A stretch of 64,000 nucleotides of DNA, taken from the NCBI RefSeq assembly GCF_001187505.1, contig NZ_CP012150.1:1860001-1924000 (forward strand), written 5' to 3'. How positions within the stretch are numbered: position 1 is the stretch's first letter; every line of letters starts with the position of its first letter. Source of the stretch: Mycolicibacterium goodii (GTDB taxonomy: Bacteria; Actinomycetota; Actinomycetes; Mycobacteriales; Mycobacteriaceae). The translations under genes and the position numbers were made by a program. A model generated the notes under the pieces. It was given only the letters and a program-made list of their open reading frames with translations, did not search any database and was not told where the DNA came from. Below, one piece after another: positions 1-9,076 of this stretch.

Positions 1-559
1 CCACCTCGACGGCGAGGATGTGGTTGTAGGTTACGCCGTACTTCAAAGCATGTGGGCCGCCTGCGCTTTCGATGATGTTGCCGCCGACGGTGGCCAGATG
101 TGCCGACACCGGGTCGGGAGAGAAGCACAGGCCGTGCGGCGCGAGGTGCTCTTGCAGGTCGGAGTTGATCACGCCGGGTTCGACGCGGGCGCACCTGTTC
201 GCCACGTCGACCTCGATGATCCGGTCGAGGTTCGACAGGTCCAGCAGCACCCGCCCGCCCGCGGGCATCATCCCGCCGGAGCAGTTCGATGCGCCGCCGC
301 GGGGCACGTTCGCGACGTCGTACTGCGACGCGATCCGCATGATCGCGGCGATCTCGTCGCGGTTGTGCGGGTGCAGCAGCAATTCGGCGGTGCCGCCGAC
401 GCCCCAGAAGTCGTGGCCTCGTGCCTGTAGCACGGCGCCGTCGGTGACCACCTCGGCGTGGCCGCGGACGGCTTCGGCGAACCGCCGGATGAGCGAACTC
501 TCGACGGCGACATCCTTTGCAGTGGGATTTGCGGTGGGATTCGCAGTGGGGATGGACAT
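1..559 (-). CDS. FAD-linked oxidase (GlcD-like), 3' end missing
   Basis: About 186 N-terminal residues are visible; the gene runs off the left edge. The product looks like a PCMH-type FAD-binding oxidase of the glycolate oxidase/D-lactate dehydrogenase (GlcD) family. The segments GVGGTAELLLHP, PRGGASNCSGG and ATVGGNIIESAGG are the typical flavin-binding stretch of this family. The ATG at 559 is preceded by AAAGGA at good spacing; an in-frame ATG at 568 lies too close to that site. A tandem PTAN repeat sits at residues 4-11. The substrate cannot be told from the N-terminus. The gene is codirectional with the downstream-oriented phospholipase-like gene but 164 nt separate them. Confidence 0.8.
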   Translation of the reverse strand, partial: MSIPTANPTANPTAKDVAVESSLIRRFAEAVRGHAEVVTDGAVLQARGHDFWGVGGTAELLLHPHNRDEIAAIMRIASQYDVANVPRGGASNCSGGMMPAGGRVLLDLSNLDRIIEVDVANRCARVEPGVINSDLQEHLAPHGLCFSPDPVSAHLATVGGNIIESAGGPHALKYGVTYNHILAVEV

Positions 560-723
560 TTCAACCATTTCCTTTGCGGCAGGGGCCTGGCGGGGCCGGA
601 GCTTTGGCGTCCCCTGTAGATTCCCTGTGCGTGCCGCCGAAGTCTGCGCCGTTGTCCCCCAAATCCGGGGCACGCTGGCGGTAGACCCCGATGGGTGCCA
701 GCGGGTAGTCCGGTGCCGGACGG

Positions 724-2313
724 TCACCAGTAGCGGCGCAGCCGGTCGCGGTAGTTGCGGCCGTCGGGGTCGTAGACCGCCCGGTACACCGGTTCGGCCC
801 ACGCGCGGGTGAGCGGTCCGAGCCGCTCGGGGCGGTGCGGGCGCAGCCGTCCCGGCGGCCGGGGCCCGGTGCACCCGCGGTCATACCATTCCTGCAACGC
901 GTTCGCCGACGCGTTGACCGCCGCGACCACCCCGGCCGGGTCGATCAGTGCCGCGTCGTCGCTGTCCTCGTCGAGGTCGAGATGCTCACGCAACAACGTC
1001 AAACGCAGGTTGCGCGCGAACACCCGGGCGCCGTCGCCCAGACCCGCCGGATCCCGCGGCGCACGTTCGTCGCGCGCGTCGTCGAGCACCGCACACGACA
1101 GTTCGCTGTCATGGGTCCACGACCGGCGGTTGAAGTTGTCACTGCCGACGCTGGCCCACACATCGTCGATCACACAAACCTTGGCATGGACGTAAACCGG
1201 TGTGCCTGCGTGGTTTTCGACGTCGAACACGTGCACACGGTCCGCCGCGGCCCGTCGGCACGTGGCGATGGCCTGCTGCCTGCCCACCTGGTTGGGCGGC
1301 AGGGAGAACCGGCCGTCCACATCGGGGTGCCGCGGTACCACCGCGATCAGGTGCAGATCGGGGTTCGCCCGCAGCGCCGCGGCGAACAACCGGGATACCT
1401 GCTTGGACCACAGATACTGGTCCTCCAGGTAGATCAGCCGTCGGGCACGCAGCACCGCCTTGGTGTAGCCGCGGGCGATGCTGCGTTCCCCGCGAGGTGC
1501 GAAGTCGTACTCGAAGTGCGCGTCGGGGTAGGTCCGCAGCACCTGAACCGCCTGGGTGCCGCACGGCGGCGGATCCGGTGGCTGCTCGGGCAGCCGGCCC
1601 GCGCTCAGGTCGCTGCGATTGAGTTTGTCGGTGATCCAGGCGATCGGCGAGAGCATGTCCAGCGGGGCCGGGTCGGTCCAGCGTTCACGGAACGTGAGAT
1701 CGAGGGCGCCCACCGCGGGACCCCGGATCTGCAACTGCGCATCGTGCCATGGCGGGTGCTCGCCGTACTGCTTGCCCATCGGCATGGCCTGCGGGTCGCC
1801 GAGATGCTCGGCGTCATCCCGGCGGGAATAGCACAGATCGATACCGCCGGCGAAGGCGACGTCGCGCTCGGGTGCCGCCGGATGCCGTAGCACCACCAGT
1901 TTCTGGTGGTGCGAGCCACCGATACGCACCCGCTGGTCGAGCAGCACTTCGCCGCCTGCCCGCTCGATCGCCTCACCGAGGTGGCGGTTCTGCTCCTCGC
2001 TGTAGGCGAACTGGTCCAGATGCGAGCGCCACACGAGGCCCTTGACCACCACTCCGCGCTGCGCGGCCCGGCAGAACAGCTCGGCGATCGTCGGCCCGCC
2101 GTCACGCGTCTTCTCGTCCGGATCGCCGCGCCAATCGGTGAAGAACAGGTGGTCGCCGCGTTGCAGCGCCTCGACCTCGTGGGTGAGGCGCTCGAAGTAG
2201 GTGGCGCCGTGGATGAGCGCCTCGACGCGGTTGCCGGTGCACCAGTCCGGCACCGAGGTGTGCGGGTTCCCGCGCTCCTCGGCGGTCAGGAACCAGTCGG
2301 CAAGGCCAGCCAT
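724..2313 (-). CDS. phospholipase D-like protein
   Basis: A 529-residue protein with two phospholipase D-type half-sites. The C-terminal site is canonical (HAKVCVIDD followed by GSDNFNRRSW). The N-terminal site has HHQKLVVLRH followed by FAGGIDLCYSRRD, where the Asp expected four residues after the Lys is not present. PLD-superfamily proteins hydrolyse or transfer phosphatidyl groups; the substrate here is unknown. There is no obvious signal peptide or membrane helix. The ATG at 2313 was chosen because GGAGGTGG stands just upstream; the reading frame stays open much further upstream but has no coding character there. No link with GPL synthesis is evident. Confidence 0.85.
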   Translation of the reverse strand: MAGLADWFLTAEERGNPHTSVPDWCTGNRVEALIHGATYFERLTHEVEALQRGDHLFFTDWRGDPDEKTRDGGPTIAELFCRAAQRGVVVKGLVWRSHLDQFAYSEEQNRHLGEAIERAGGEVLLDQRVRIGGSHHQKLVVLRHPAAPERDVAFAGGIDLCYSRRDDAEHLGDPQAMPMGKQYGEHPPWHDAQLQIRGPAVGALDLTFRERWTDPAPLDMLSPIAWITDKLNRSDLSAGRLPEQPPDPPPCGTQAVQVLRTYPDAHFEYDFAPRGERSIARGYTKAVLRARRLIYLEDQYLWSKQVSRLFAAALRANPDLHLIAVVPRHPDVDGRFSLPPNQVGRQQAIATCRRAAADRVHVFDVENHAGTPVYVHAKVCVIDDVWASVGSDNFNRRSWTHDSELSCAVLDDARDERAPRDPAGLGDGARVFARNLRLTLLREHLDLDEDSDDAALIDPAGVVAAVNASANALQEWYDRGCTGPRPPGRLRPHRPERLGPLTRAWAEPVYRAVYDPDGRNYRDRLRRYW

Positions 2314-2409
2314 CACACCACCTCCAGTACCGCCGGCGAGTATTTTGACCGGTTGGGGATGGCATACCCGTTTCTTTGATCGTCTAGCCGGATCTGCCGT
2401 GGAACGAGG

Positions 2410-3442
2410 ATGAGGGAAAAGCCGCCAGCCCCGCGGGACCCGAGAACCGTGGTCTTCGCGCTCTACGACAAGGTGACGTTGGCCGATGTCGCGGCCCCGT
2501 TGGAGATTTTTGCCCGCGCAAACGACTTCGGGGCGCGCTACACCGTACTGCTCGCCTCGCCGACGGGGGCCGCGGTCGGCACGACCGCGTTCGCGAAGCT
2601 GGATGCCGACGTCTCGCTCGACGACGTTCCCGATGCGATCGACACGCTGGTCGTGCCGGGTGGCGTGCCCGCCGGATTCGCGTTCACCCCTGGCCTGCAC
2701 GACATTCCGGAAGAGCCGACACCCGATGCCATCCCGGACGCCCTGCACATGGTTCGGCATCTGGCGCCGCGGGCGCGCCGGGTCGCCTCGGTCTGCACCG
2801 GTGCCTTCGTCCTGGCGGCACTCGGTTTGTTGGATGGCCGTCGCGCGACGACACACTGGGCCCACTGCCAGACGCTCGCCCGCAATTACCCACGCGTGCA
2901 CGTCGATCCGGATTCGCTGTTCGTGCAGGACGGCCGATTCATCACCGGCGCCGGGATATCGGCGGGTATCGACCTTGCCCTTGCGCTCGTGGAGAGCGAC
3001 CACGGCCCGGGCCTCGCGCGCCGGGTCGCCCGTTGGATGGTCGTGTTCCTGCAACGCCCGGGCGGACAGGCCCAGTTCAGTGTGTGGTCCGGACTGCCTG
3101 CGGCGAACGGTCTCAGGGAGATCATGGATTTCGGTGATCGCCGATCCCGGCGCCGACCATTCGGTCGCCGCGCTGGCGGCCCGAGCAGCGGTCAGCGAAC
3201 GGCATCTGGTCCGGATGTTCCGGGAACAGGCCGGGATGACGCCCGCGCGGTTCGTCGAACAGGCGCGCCTGGAGGCCGCCAAAGTGCTTCTCGCGACGGG
3301 TGATCACGCACAGGACACGGTCGCGCGACTCGTCGGGTTCGGCAGCCCGGACACCATGCGCCGAACGTTCCGCCGCAACCTCGGAATCTCTCCGGGCGTG
3401 TACCGCAACCGCTTCCGCACCACCGGCGTCGACCCGCAGTGA
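2410..3442 (+). pseudogene. GlxA-family AraC-type regulator, frameshifted
   Basis: The N-terminal part is a DJ-1/PfpI-like (class I glutamine amidotransferase-like) domain, with VVFALYDKVTLADVAAPLEIF, LVVPGG and SVCTGAFVLAALGLLDGRRATTHW. This frame holds until about 3132. The C-terminal AraC helix-turn-helix part (SVAALAARAAVSERHLVRMF, then FGSPDTMRRTFRRNLGISPG) continues in the +1-shifted frame to the stop at 3442. Removing one G from the GG at 3133-3134 restores one continuous protein of about 343 residues. Either the strain carries a broken regulator or the base is an assembly error. GlxA-type regulators often sit beside catabolic genes; the nitrile hydratase set begins 44-68 nt downstream, so control of that set is plausible inference. 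Confidence 0.8.
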
Positions 3443-3509
3443 CGGACACCTCGCGTGCAGATCCGGACATCGGCGCGCGACGGCCGTGAAAGGTGACCAC
3501 GCTGGTGTC

Positions 3510-4250
3510 ATGCGGCTTCAGCATTTCATCGGCGGGTTGGAGGGGCTGTCCGGGCCCCTCGACTTCGACAAACGGGTCTTCGTAGAAGACTGGGAGAAGC
3601 GGATATTCGGCATCCACGTGGCGATGATGGCGCTCAGCACACACCTGGCGGAGGCGCTGCCCGGGTACCCCATCGCCGATGTGCCGACCACCTTCCGGGA
3701 GAAGTGGACCTGGGCTCATCTGCGCACCGGCGCGGAGGGCATGGATCCGTTCGACTACTTCAGGTTTCGCTACTACGAGAAGTGGTTGGGTGGTATCAGC
3801 CAGTTCTTGTCTGACAAGGGATATCTGGCCGAGACCGAGATGGCTGCTGCGCCAGGTGGTTTGACGCCACGGGCCACCGCGCGCGAGGCGAGAGCGGCCA
3901 TCGACGATCAGGTGCTCGACTACCTGCGTCGGGGTGACAGCCCTCGTCGCGGGCGGGCCAGGCCGAGGTTCGCACCGGGCGACAAGGTTTGTATCGCCGA
4001 CGCCCCCGCAGGCGCGCACACGCGGTTGCCGGGCTACCTGCGCAACCGGATCGGGACCGTGCGCCGCTGTTACGAGGGCGAGTATTGCTACTTCGTCCAC
4101 ACCGGCGACGGAATCGGTGACCCCATGCCGATCTACATCGTCGGATTCACCCCTGGAGAACTGTGGGGTGACGGCGCCGAACCCGGCGCGAGCACGCTGT
4201 ACGCAGACCTGTTCGAGGCCTATTTGAAACCCGTTGAGGAGAACCAGTGA
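3510..4250 (+). CDS. nitrile hydratase beta subunit
   Basis: 246 residues from the ATG at 3510 (an in-frame GTG at 3486 is possible). It matches the beta subunit of Co/Fe nitrile hydratases: N-terminal MRLQHFIGGLEGLSGPL, the central helical part with FREKWTWAHLRTGAEGMDPFDYFRFRYYEKW, and the C-terminal SH3-like barrel from FAPGDKVCIADAP through LPGYLRNRIGTVRR to the end. Beta pairs with alpha to hydrate nitriles to amides in the cytoplasm. It overlaps the alpha gene by four bases, so the two are translationally coupled. Gene order beta-alpha-accessory is the one usual for cobalt enzymes. Confidence 0.92.
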   Translation: MRLQHFIGGLEGLSGPLDFDKRVFVEDWEKRIFGIHVAMMALSTHLAEALPGYPIADVPTTFREKWTWAHLRTGAEGMDPFDYFRFRYYEKWLGGISQFLSDKGYLAETEMAAAPGGLTPRATAREARAAIDDQVLDYLRRGDSPRRGRARPRFAPGDKVCIADAPAGAHTRLPGYLRNRIGTVRRCYEGEYCYFVHTGDGIGDPMPIYIVGFTPGELWGDGAEPGASTLYADLFEAYLKPVEENQ

Positions 4251-4867
4251 GTGACCAGTTCGCCTACCCGACCGACCGTGAACAGGCCAGCGCCGAGCGG
4301 GTCGCGGCGCTTGAACGCCTGCTCATCGACAAGGGCGTCATCACCGAGCAGACCGTCGACAAGGTGCTGGGTTATTTCGAATCCGAGATGACGCCGCTGA
4401 ACGGCAAGAAAATCGTCGTGAAAGCCTGGACCGACCCGGATTTCGCGGTGCGGGTGGTGAACGACACCCCCGCGGCGCTGGCCGAACTGGACCTCCCCGA
4501 GGGCATGGCAGGCGCCGAAGGCGAGCACATCCAGGCGGTCGCGAACACCCCCGGCGTCCACAACCTGGTGATCTGCACGCTGTGTTCGTGTTTCCCGTGG
4601 CCGGTGCTCGGGTTGCCGCCGTACTGGTACAAGGATCCGGTGTTCCGCGCCAGGGCCGCGCGCGAGCCCCGCAAGGTCCTTGCCGAGGTCGGCGTCGAAC
4701 TGTCCGAGGACACCGAGATCAGGGTATGGGATTCCAGTGGGCACTCGCGGTGGTTCGTCATCCCCGAACGTCCCGCGGGCACTGAGTATTTCACCGACGA
4801 GCAACTCATGGCTCTGGTCACCACCGAGTCGATGATCGGCGTCGCGCTGGCGGGACAGCCGGAATGA
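4247..4867 (+). CDS. nitrile hydratase alpha subunit, cobalt type
   Basis: 206 residues with a GTG start at 4247 that overlaps the beta stop; GAGGAGA stands just upstream. The metal claw is at Cys110, Cys113 and Cys115 in ICTLCSCFPWP. Thr in the CTLCSC form is the cobalt-type signature; iron enzymes have Ser there. The two outer-sphere cysteines of the claw are normally oxidised to sulfinic and sulfenic acids in the active enzyme. Thiocyanate hydrolase gamma subunits share this motif, but the single beta-alpha pair and the accessory gene favour nitrile hydratase. No amidase gene is seen nearby to use the product amide. Confidence 0.93.
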   Translation: MSDQFAYPTDREQASAERVAALERLLIDKGVITEQTVDKVLGYFESEMTPLNGKKIVVKAWTDPDFAVRVVNDTPAALAELDLPEGMAGAEGEHIQAVANTPGVHNLVICTLCSCFPWPVLGLPPYWYKDPVFRARAAREPRKVLAEVGVELSEDTEIRVWDSSGHSRWFVIPERPAGTEYFTDEQLMALVTTESMIGVALAGQPE

Positions 4868-5160
4868 AACTCCACCAGAGCTGCACCACCGACCAGGCGG
4901 CACCGTCCTTCGACCACGAGTGGCAACGCCGGGCCTTCGGCCTTGCCCTGGCACTGTCGGAGTTCGGCCACTACCCGTGGAGCGAGTTCCAGCAGAGCCT
5001 GATCGATGCGATCGGCGCCTGGGAGGCCACTGCGGTGTCGGAAACGGCGTCGGAAGGGTCCGATCGGCAGGCCGACTGGCAGTACTACGACCACTGGGTC
5101 ACCGCGCTGGAGAACGTCGTCGCACAGCGGCGGCTTCTCGTCGACACTGCCGATCAGTGA
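4864..5160 (+). CDS. nitrile hydratase accessory (activator-type) protein
   Basis: 98 residues, overlapping the alpha stop by four bases (ATGA). It resembles small nitrile hydratase accessory proteins of the NhlE/P14K type: FDHEWQRRAFGLALALSE near the N-terminus and WQYYDHWVTALENVV near the C-terminus. Such proteins bind apo-alpha subunit and help insert cobalt and oxidise the claw cysteines. Small size and the position immediately after alpha are typical. This is the last gene of the operon; nothing coding follows for about 600 nt. Confidence 0.85.
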   Translation: MKLHQSCTTDQAAPSFDHEWQRRAFGLALALSEFGHYPWSEFQQSLIDAIGAWEATAVSETASEGSDRQADWQYYDHWVTALENVVAQRRLLVDTADQ

Positions 5161-5758
5161 ACCGCTTGCAAACGAGAAGGGATTGCCGGTGAGGTCGGTA
5201 TGACCGGCCGCGGTACGGCACGAACATGAGCACATTGCTGACGGGGCCGTTTGCTCGGTGATACCTCGTCGGCAAAGCGACGCTCTTACGTTTGCGCCGG
5301 GATTTCGGCAGGCTCCGACGTTCGTCGCGCCGAGGGCCATGTACGAGCGTCGCGGCAGATGGCCCGCTGCAGCCGCACCGGTTCGGTCCGGCCTGCCCCG
5401 GACGGCAGTTCACCGGGTGGTGGGCGGATCGTCACCGATTTGTCAGAGGTACGCTCACAGCTAACATTATTTTATCTTGCGTCAATTCGCCGTCGTTGCG
5501 GTGATTGATCATTAGTGGCAGTGAAACTGGTATCCGGCGCAATAATCGTCTGTTTGCTGGATGTGCGTAACTTTGGGTATTCGGACGCGCGAGTTATCGT
5601 GCGGCGCATACCGATTGCGTATCCCCTGGGCAACGGTCTGATACGGCAGTGCCAGTCATGGTTTACTCTTCTGGACCAGGCTGCGCCCCCCCGTGGTGCC
5701 GCGCGCTGCGATCTTGTCGCAGCATGATGTTGGGTGTGGATAGGGGAGGAGATCTACG
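5161..5758. other. gene-free region upstream of the exporter operon
   Basis: About 600 nt with no convincing coding region in any frame. The stretch from roughly 5455 to 5620 is clearly richer in A/T than its surroundings (for example the run from CTAACATTATTTTATC on). It probably holds the promoter and operators of mmpS4-mmpL4a-mmpL4b, but I cannot assign -35/-10 boxes with confidence. Confidence 0.5.
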
Positions 5759-6190
5759 ATTTTTCGGCTCGTGAGGCGGCTGTGGATTCCGCTGTTGGTG
5801 ATTGCAGTGGTCGCCGTTGGCGGCTTCACCGTTTCGCGGTTGCACAACGTCTTCGGCGCCGAGAAGCGAGTGGCGTATTCCGACACCAAAGCCACGGACT
5901 CCAAGCCCTTCAATCCCAAGCGTCTGGTCTACGAGGTATTCGGCCCGCCCGGTACCGTCGCGAGCATCAGTTACTTCGATGAGAATTCCGACCCGCAGTT
6001 CGTCGAGGGTGTCAGCCTGCCCTGGGTCCTGGAATTCGACATCAACAAGGCCACCGCCGTCGGCAGCCTCATGGCCCAGGGTGACAGCAGCAGTATCGGA
6101 TGCCGCATCAAAGTCGACGACGAGGTCAAGGCCGAGAAGGTCTCCAACCAGACCAACGCCTTCACCTCCTGCCTCTTGAAGGCCGCATGA
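5759..6190 (+). CDS. mmpS4: MmpS4 accessory protein of the GPL exporter
   Basis: An MmpS-family protein: one N-terminal membrane helix ([19 protein letters not shown]), then a periplasmic beta-sandwich domain with [20 protein letters not shown] and [19 protein letters not shown], and the late [10 protein letters not shown] segment. MmpS4 supports MmpL4 transport of GPLs and siderophores. Start: AGGGGAGGA (5742-5750) lies 8 nt before an ATT at 5759, but 20 nt before the first GTG at 5771. Translation from ATT gives 143 residues, from GTG 139. M. tuberculosis MmpS4 begins MLMRTWIP, so its N-terminus falls near either start. The stop overlaps the mmpL4a ATG (ATGA). Confidence 0.85.
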   Translation: MFRLVRRLWIPLLVIAVVAVGGFTVSRLHNVFGAEKRVAYSDTKATDSKPFNPKRLVYEVFGPPGTVASISYFDENSDPQFVEGVSLPWVLEFDINKATAVGSLMAQGDSSSIGCRIKVDDEVKAEKVSNQTNAFTSCLLKAA

Positions 6191-9066
6191 GCGACACGAC
6201 AACGACTCAGGAGCAGCGCCGGCCGCGGATCGCCTCATTCATCCGCCGGTTCTCGATCTTGATCATCCTGGCGTGGATCGGCGTGGCGGTGGTGGCCACC
6301 GTCGTGATCCCGCCGCTCGAAGTCGTCGAGCGCGAGCACTCCGTCTCACTGAGCCCCGCGGATGCCCCATCGGTCAAGGCCATGAAGCAGATGGGCATCC
6401 TGTTCCAGGAGTCGAACTCCGAGAGCATCGCCGTCCTGGTCCTCGAGGGGCGGGACCGGTTGGGCGACGACGCCCACGCGTTCTACGACAAGATCATCGA
6501 CCAGCTCGAAGCGGACAAAGAACACGTCCAGCACGTCCAGGACTTCTGGGGCGACCCGCTGACGGCGGGCGCCGCGGAGAGCGCCGACGGCAAGGCCGCC
6601 TACGTCCAGATCAACCTGCACGGCAGCTTCGGTCAGGCCGAGGGCACCGCATCGGTCCGTGCCGTCCAGGACATCGTCAAGAACACCCCCGCGCCGGAAG
6701 GCGTGACCGCCTACGTCACGGGTCCGGCCGCGATCGTCGCCGACATGGGACAGAGCGGTAACCGCACGGTCCTTCTCATCACCCTGGTCACCGTCGGCGT
6801 CATCTTCCTGATGCTGCTGCTGCTCTATCGCAGGCTGCTGATCGTCCTGATCCTGTTGGCGACCGTCGCGATCGAGTTGCAGGTGGCGCGCGGCCTGGTT
6901 GCGTTCCTGGCCCTGCACGGCATCGTCGGTCTCACCACCTACGTGGTGAACCTGCTGGTGTCCGTCGGCATCGCCGCGGGCACCGACTACGGCATCTTCT
7001 TCGCCGGCCGCTATCAGGAGGCTCGCCAGGCCGGCGAGGACCGGGAACAGGCCTACTACACGTCGTTCAGCGGCGTGGCGAAGGTCGTCCTGGCCTCAGG
7101 TGCGACGATCGCCGGAGCCATCGCGTGCCTGAGTTTCACCCGGTTGCCCTACTTCCAGCCGCTCGGTATCCCAGGCGCGGTGGGCATCGCCGTCGCGGTC
7201 GCGGTCGCACTCACACTGATGCCCGCCTGTATCGCGGCGACCAACCGCTTGGGCTGGTTCGACCCCAGACGCCTGGTGACAACCCGTCGGTGGCGGCGCA
7301 TCGGTACCGCCGTCGTGCGGTGGCCCGCACCGATCCTCGTCGCGACCATCGCCGTGGCGGTGATCGGCCTGTTGACGCTGCCCGGCTACAACCCGAGCTA
7401 CAGCGACCAGAAGTACATCCCGCAGGACATCCCGGCCAACCAGGGATACGCGGCAGCGGCGCGGCACTTCCCCGAGTCGAAGATGACGACGCCGGACATC
7501 CTGTTGGTCGAGTCCGATCACGACATGCGGAACTCGGCCGACCTGCTGGTCTTGAACAAGCTGGCCAAGGCCGTCTTCGCGGTTCCCGGCGTCGCGAACA
7601 TCCAGTCGGTCACGCGGCCCGAGGGCAAGCCGATCGAACATACGTCGATTCCGTTCATGCTGAGCATGTCGAATGCCAGCCAGCGGCTGAGCCTGCCGTT
7701 CCAGCAGCAGCGCATGGAAGACATGCTCAAGCAGGCCGACGAGATGTCGAAGACCATCGCGCTGATGGAACGCATGTACTCCCTGATGCAGGAGATGGTC
7801 GGTATCACGCACCGCACGGTCGAGACGACCCATGAGGTGTACGCGACCATGAACGAATTGCGCGACAACGTCGCCGATTTCGACGATTTCTGGCGTCCGC
7901 TGCGCAACTACCTCTACTGGGAAAAGCACTGCTACGACATCCCGCTGTGCTGGTCGATCAGATCCATCTTCGAGGCGCTGGACGGCGTCAACCAGGTGAC
8001 CGACAAGATGGGCGAGCTGGTCAGCAACCTCGATCGACTCGACGAGTTGATGCCGCAGATGCTGCTGCAGTTCCCGCCGATGATCGCGACGATGCAGAAC
8101 ACCCGCGCGATGATGCTGACGATGCACGCCACGATGTCCGGCATCTTCTCGCAGATGGACGACACCACCGAGAACGCGACGGCCATGGGCAAGGCCTTCG
8201 ACCAGGCCAACAACGACGATTCGTTCTACCTGCCACCCGAGGTATTGGAGAACGAGGACTTCAAACGCGTCATGGAGATCTTCCTGTCTCCCGACGGCAA
8301 GGCCGCGCGCATGTTGATCACCCAGCGCAGTGATCCGGCGACGCCGGAGGGCATCGCGCTCGTCGAGCCGATCCGTATCGCGGCCGAGGAAGCCCTCAAG
8401 GGAACACCCCTTGAGAGCGCGAACATCTACCTCGCCGGAACGGCGGCGGGCGTGAAGGACCTGGTCGACGGATCGAAGATCGACCTCATGATCGCCGGTG
8501 TCGCCGCGCTCTGCCTGATCTTCATCATCATGCTGATCATGACCCGCAGCTTCGTCGCCGCGCTGGTCATCGTCGGCACGGTGGCGATGTCGCTGGGTGC
8601 GTCGTTCGGCTTGTCCGTCCTGGTCTGGCAACACCTCCTCGGCATCCAGATCAACTGGGTCGTGCTGGCGATGTCGGTCATCGTCCTGCTGGCGGTGGGA
8701 TCGGACTACAACCTGCTGCTGGTCTCCCGCATGAAGGAGGAGATCGGCGCCGGACTCAACACCGGCATCATCCGAGCCATGGGTGGTACCGGAAAGGTCG
8801 TCACCGCAGCAGGTTTGGTGTTCGCGGCCACGATGGCGTCGATGATCGTCAGCGACCTGCTCACCATCGGACAGGTGGGCACCACGATCGGTCTCGGCCT
8901 GCTGTTCGACACCCTGGTCGTGCGTGCCTTCATGACACCGGCCACCGCCGCGCTGCTCGGTCGCTGGTTCTGGTGGCCGCAGCGCGTGCGCCAGCGTCCG
9001 GCCAGTGCGATGCTCCGCCCGATCGGGCCCCGTCCGCTGGTTCGTTCGCTGCTGCTGAGGGACTAG
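6187..9066 (+). CDS. mmpL4a: MmpL4a RND-type GPL transporter
   Basis: 959 residues, MmpL family. A first membrane helix at about 23-45 is followed by the porter domain, a block of five to six helices (about 195-370), a long second porter/coiled-coil domain (about 400-740, rich in Met and charged residues) and a C-terminal helix block (about 760-940). The Asp-Tyr pairs expected for proton relay are GTDYG (Asp267) and GSDYN (Asp840). With MmpL4b it is required for GPL export in M. smegmatis (known there as TmtpB). It starts at the ATG overlapping the mmpS4 stop, and mmpL4b begins 10 nt after its stop. Confidence 0.95.
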   Translation: MSDTTTTQEQRRPRIASFIRRFSILIILAWIGVAVVATVVIPPLEVVEREHSVSLSPADAPSVKAMKQMGILFQESNSESIAVLVLEGRDRLGDDAHAFYDKIIDQLEADKEHVQHVQDFWGDPLTAGAAESADGKAAYVQINLHGSFGQAEGTASVRAVQDIVKNTPAPEGVTAYVTGPAAIVADMGQSGNRTVLLITLVTVGVIFLMLLLLYRRLLIVLILLATVAIELQVARGLVAFLALHGIVGLTTYVVNLLVSVGIAAGTDYGIFFAGRYQEARQAGEDREQAYYTSFSGVAKVVLASGATIAGAIACLSFTRLPYFQPLGIPGAVGIAVAVAVALTLMPACIAATNRLGWFDPRRLVTTRRWRRIGTAVVRWPAPILVATIAVAVIGLLTLPGYNPSYSDQKYIPQDIPANQGYAAAARHFPESKMTTPDILLVESDHDMRNSADLLVLNKLAKAVFAVPGVANIQSVTRPEGKPIEHTSIPFMLSMSNASQRLSLPFQQQRMEDMLKQADEMSKTIALMERMYSLMQEMVGITHRTVETTHEVYATMNELRDNVADFDDFWRPLRNYLYWEKHCYDIPLCWSIRSIFEALDGVNQVTDKMGELVSNLDRLDELMPQMLLQFPPMIATMQNTRAMMLTMHATMSGIFSQMDDTTENATAMGKAFDQANNDDSFYLPPEVLENEDFKRVMEIFLSPDGKAARMLITQRSDPATPEGIALVEPIRIAAEEALKGTPLESANIYLAGTAAGVKDLVDGSKIDLMIAGVAALCLIFIIMLIMTRSFVAALVIVGTVAMSLGASFGLSVLVWQHLLGIQINWVVLAMSVIVLLAVGSDYNLLLVSRMKEEIGAGLNTGIIRAMGGTGKVVTAAGLVFAATMASMIVSDLLTIGQVGTTIGLGLLFDTLVVRAFMTPATAALLGRWFWWPQRVRQRPASAMLRPIGPRPLVRSLLLRD

Positions 9067-9076
9067 CGGCACCTGT

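Noticed and set aside
724..3282. Extension of the phospholipase D-like protein to 852 residues
   Set aside because: The extra N-terminal part is antisense to the regulator gene and has no domain; a good ribosome site places the start at 2313.
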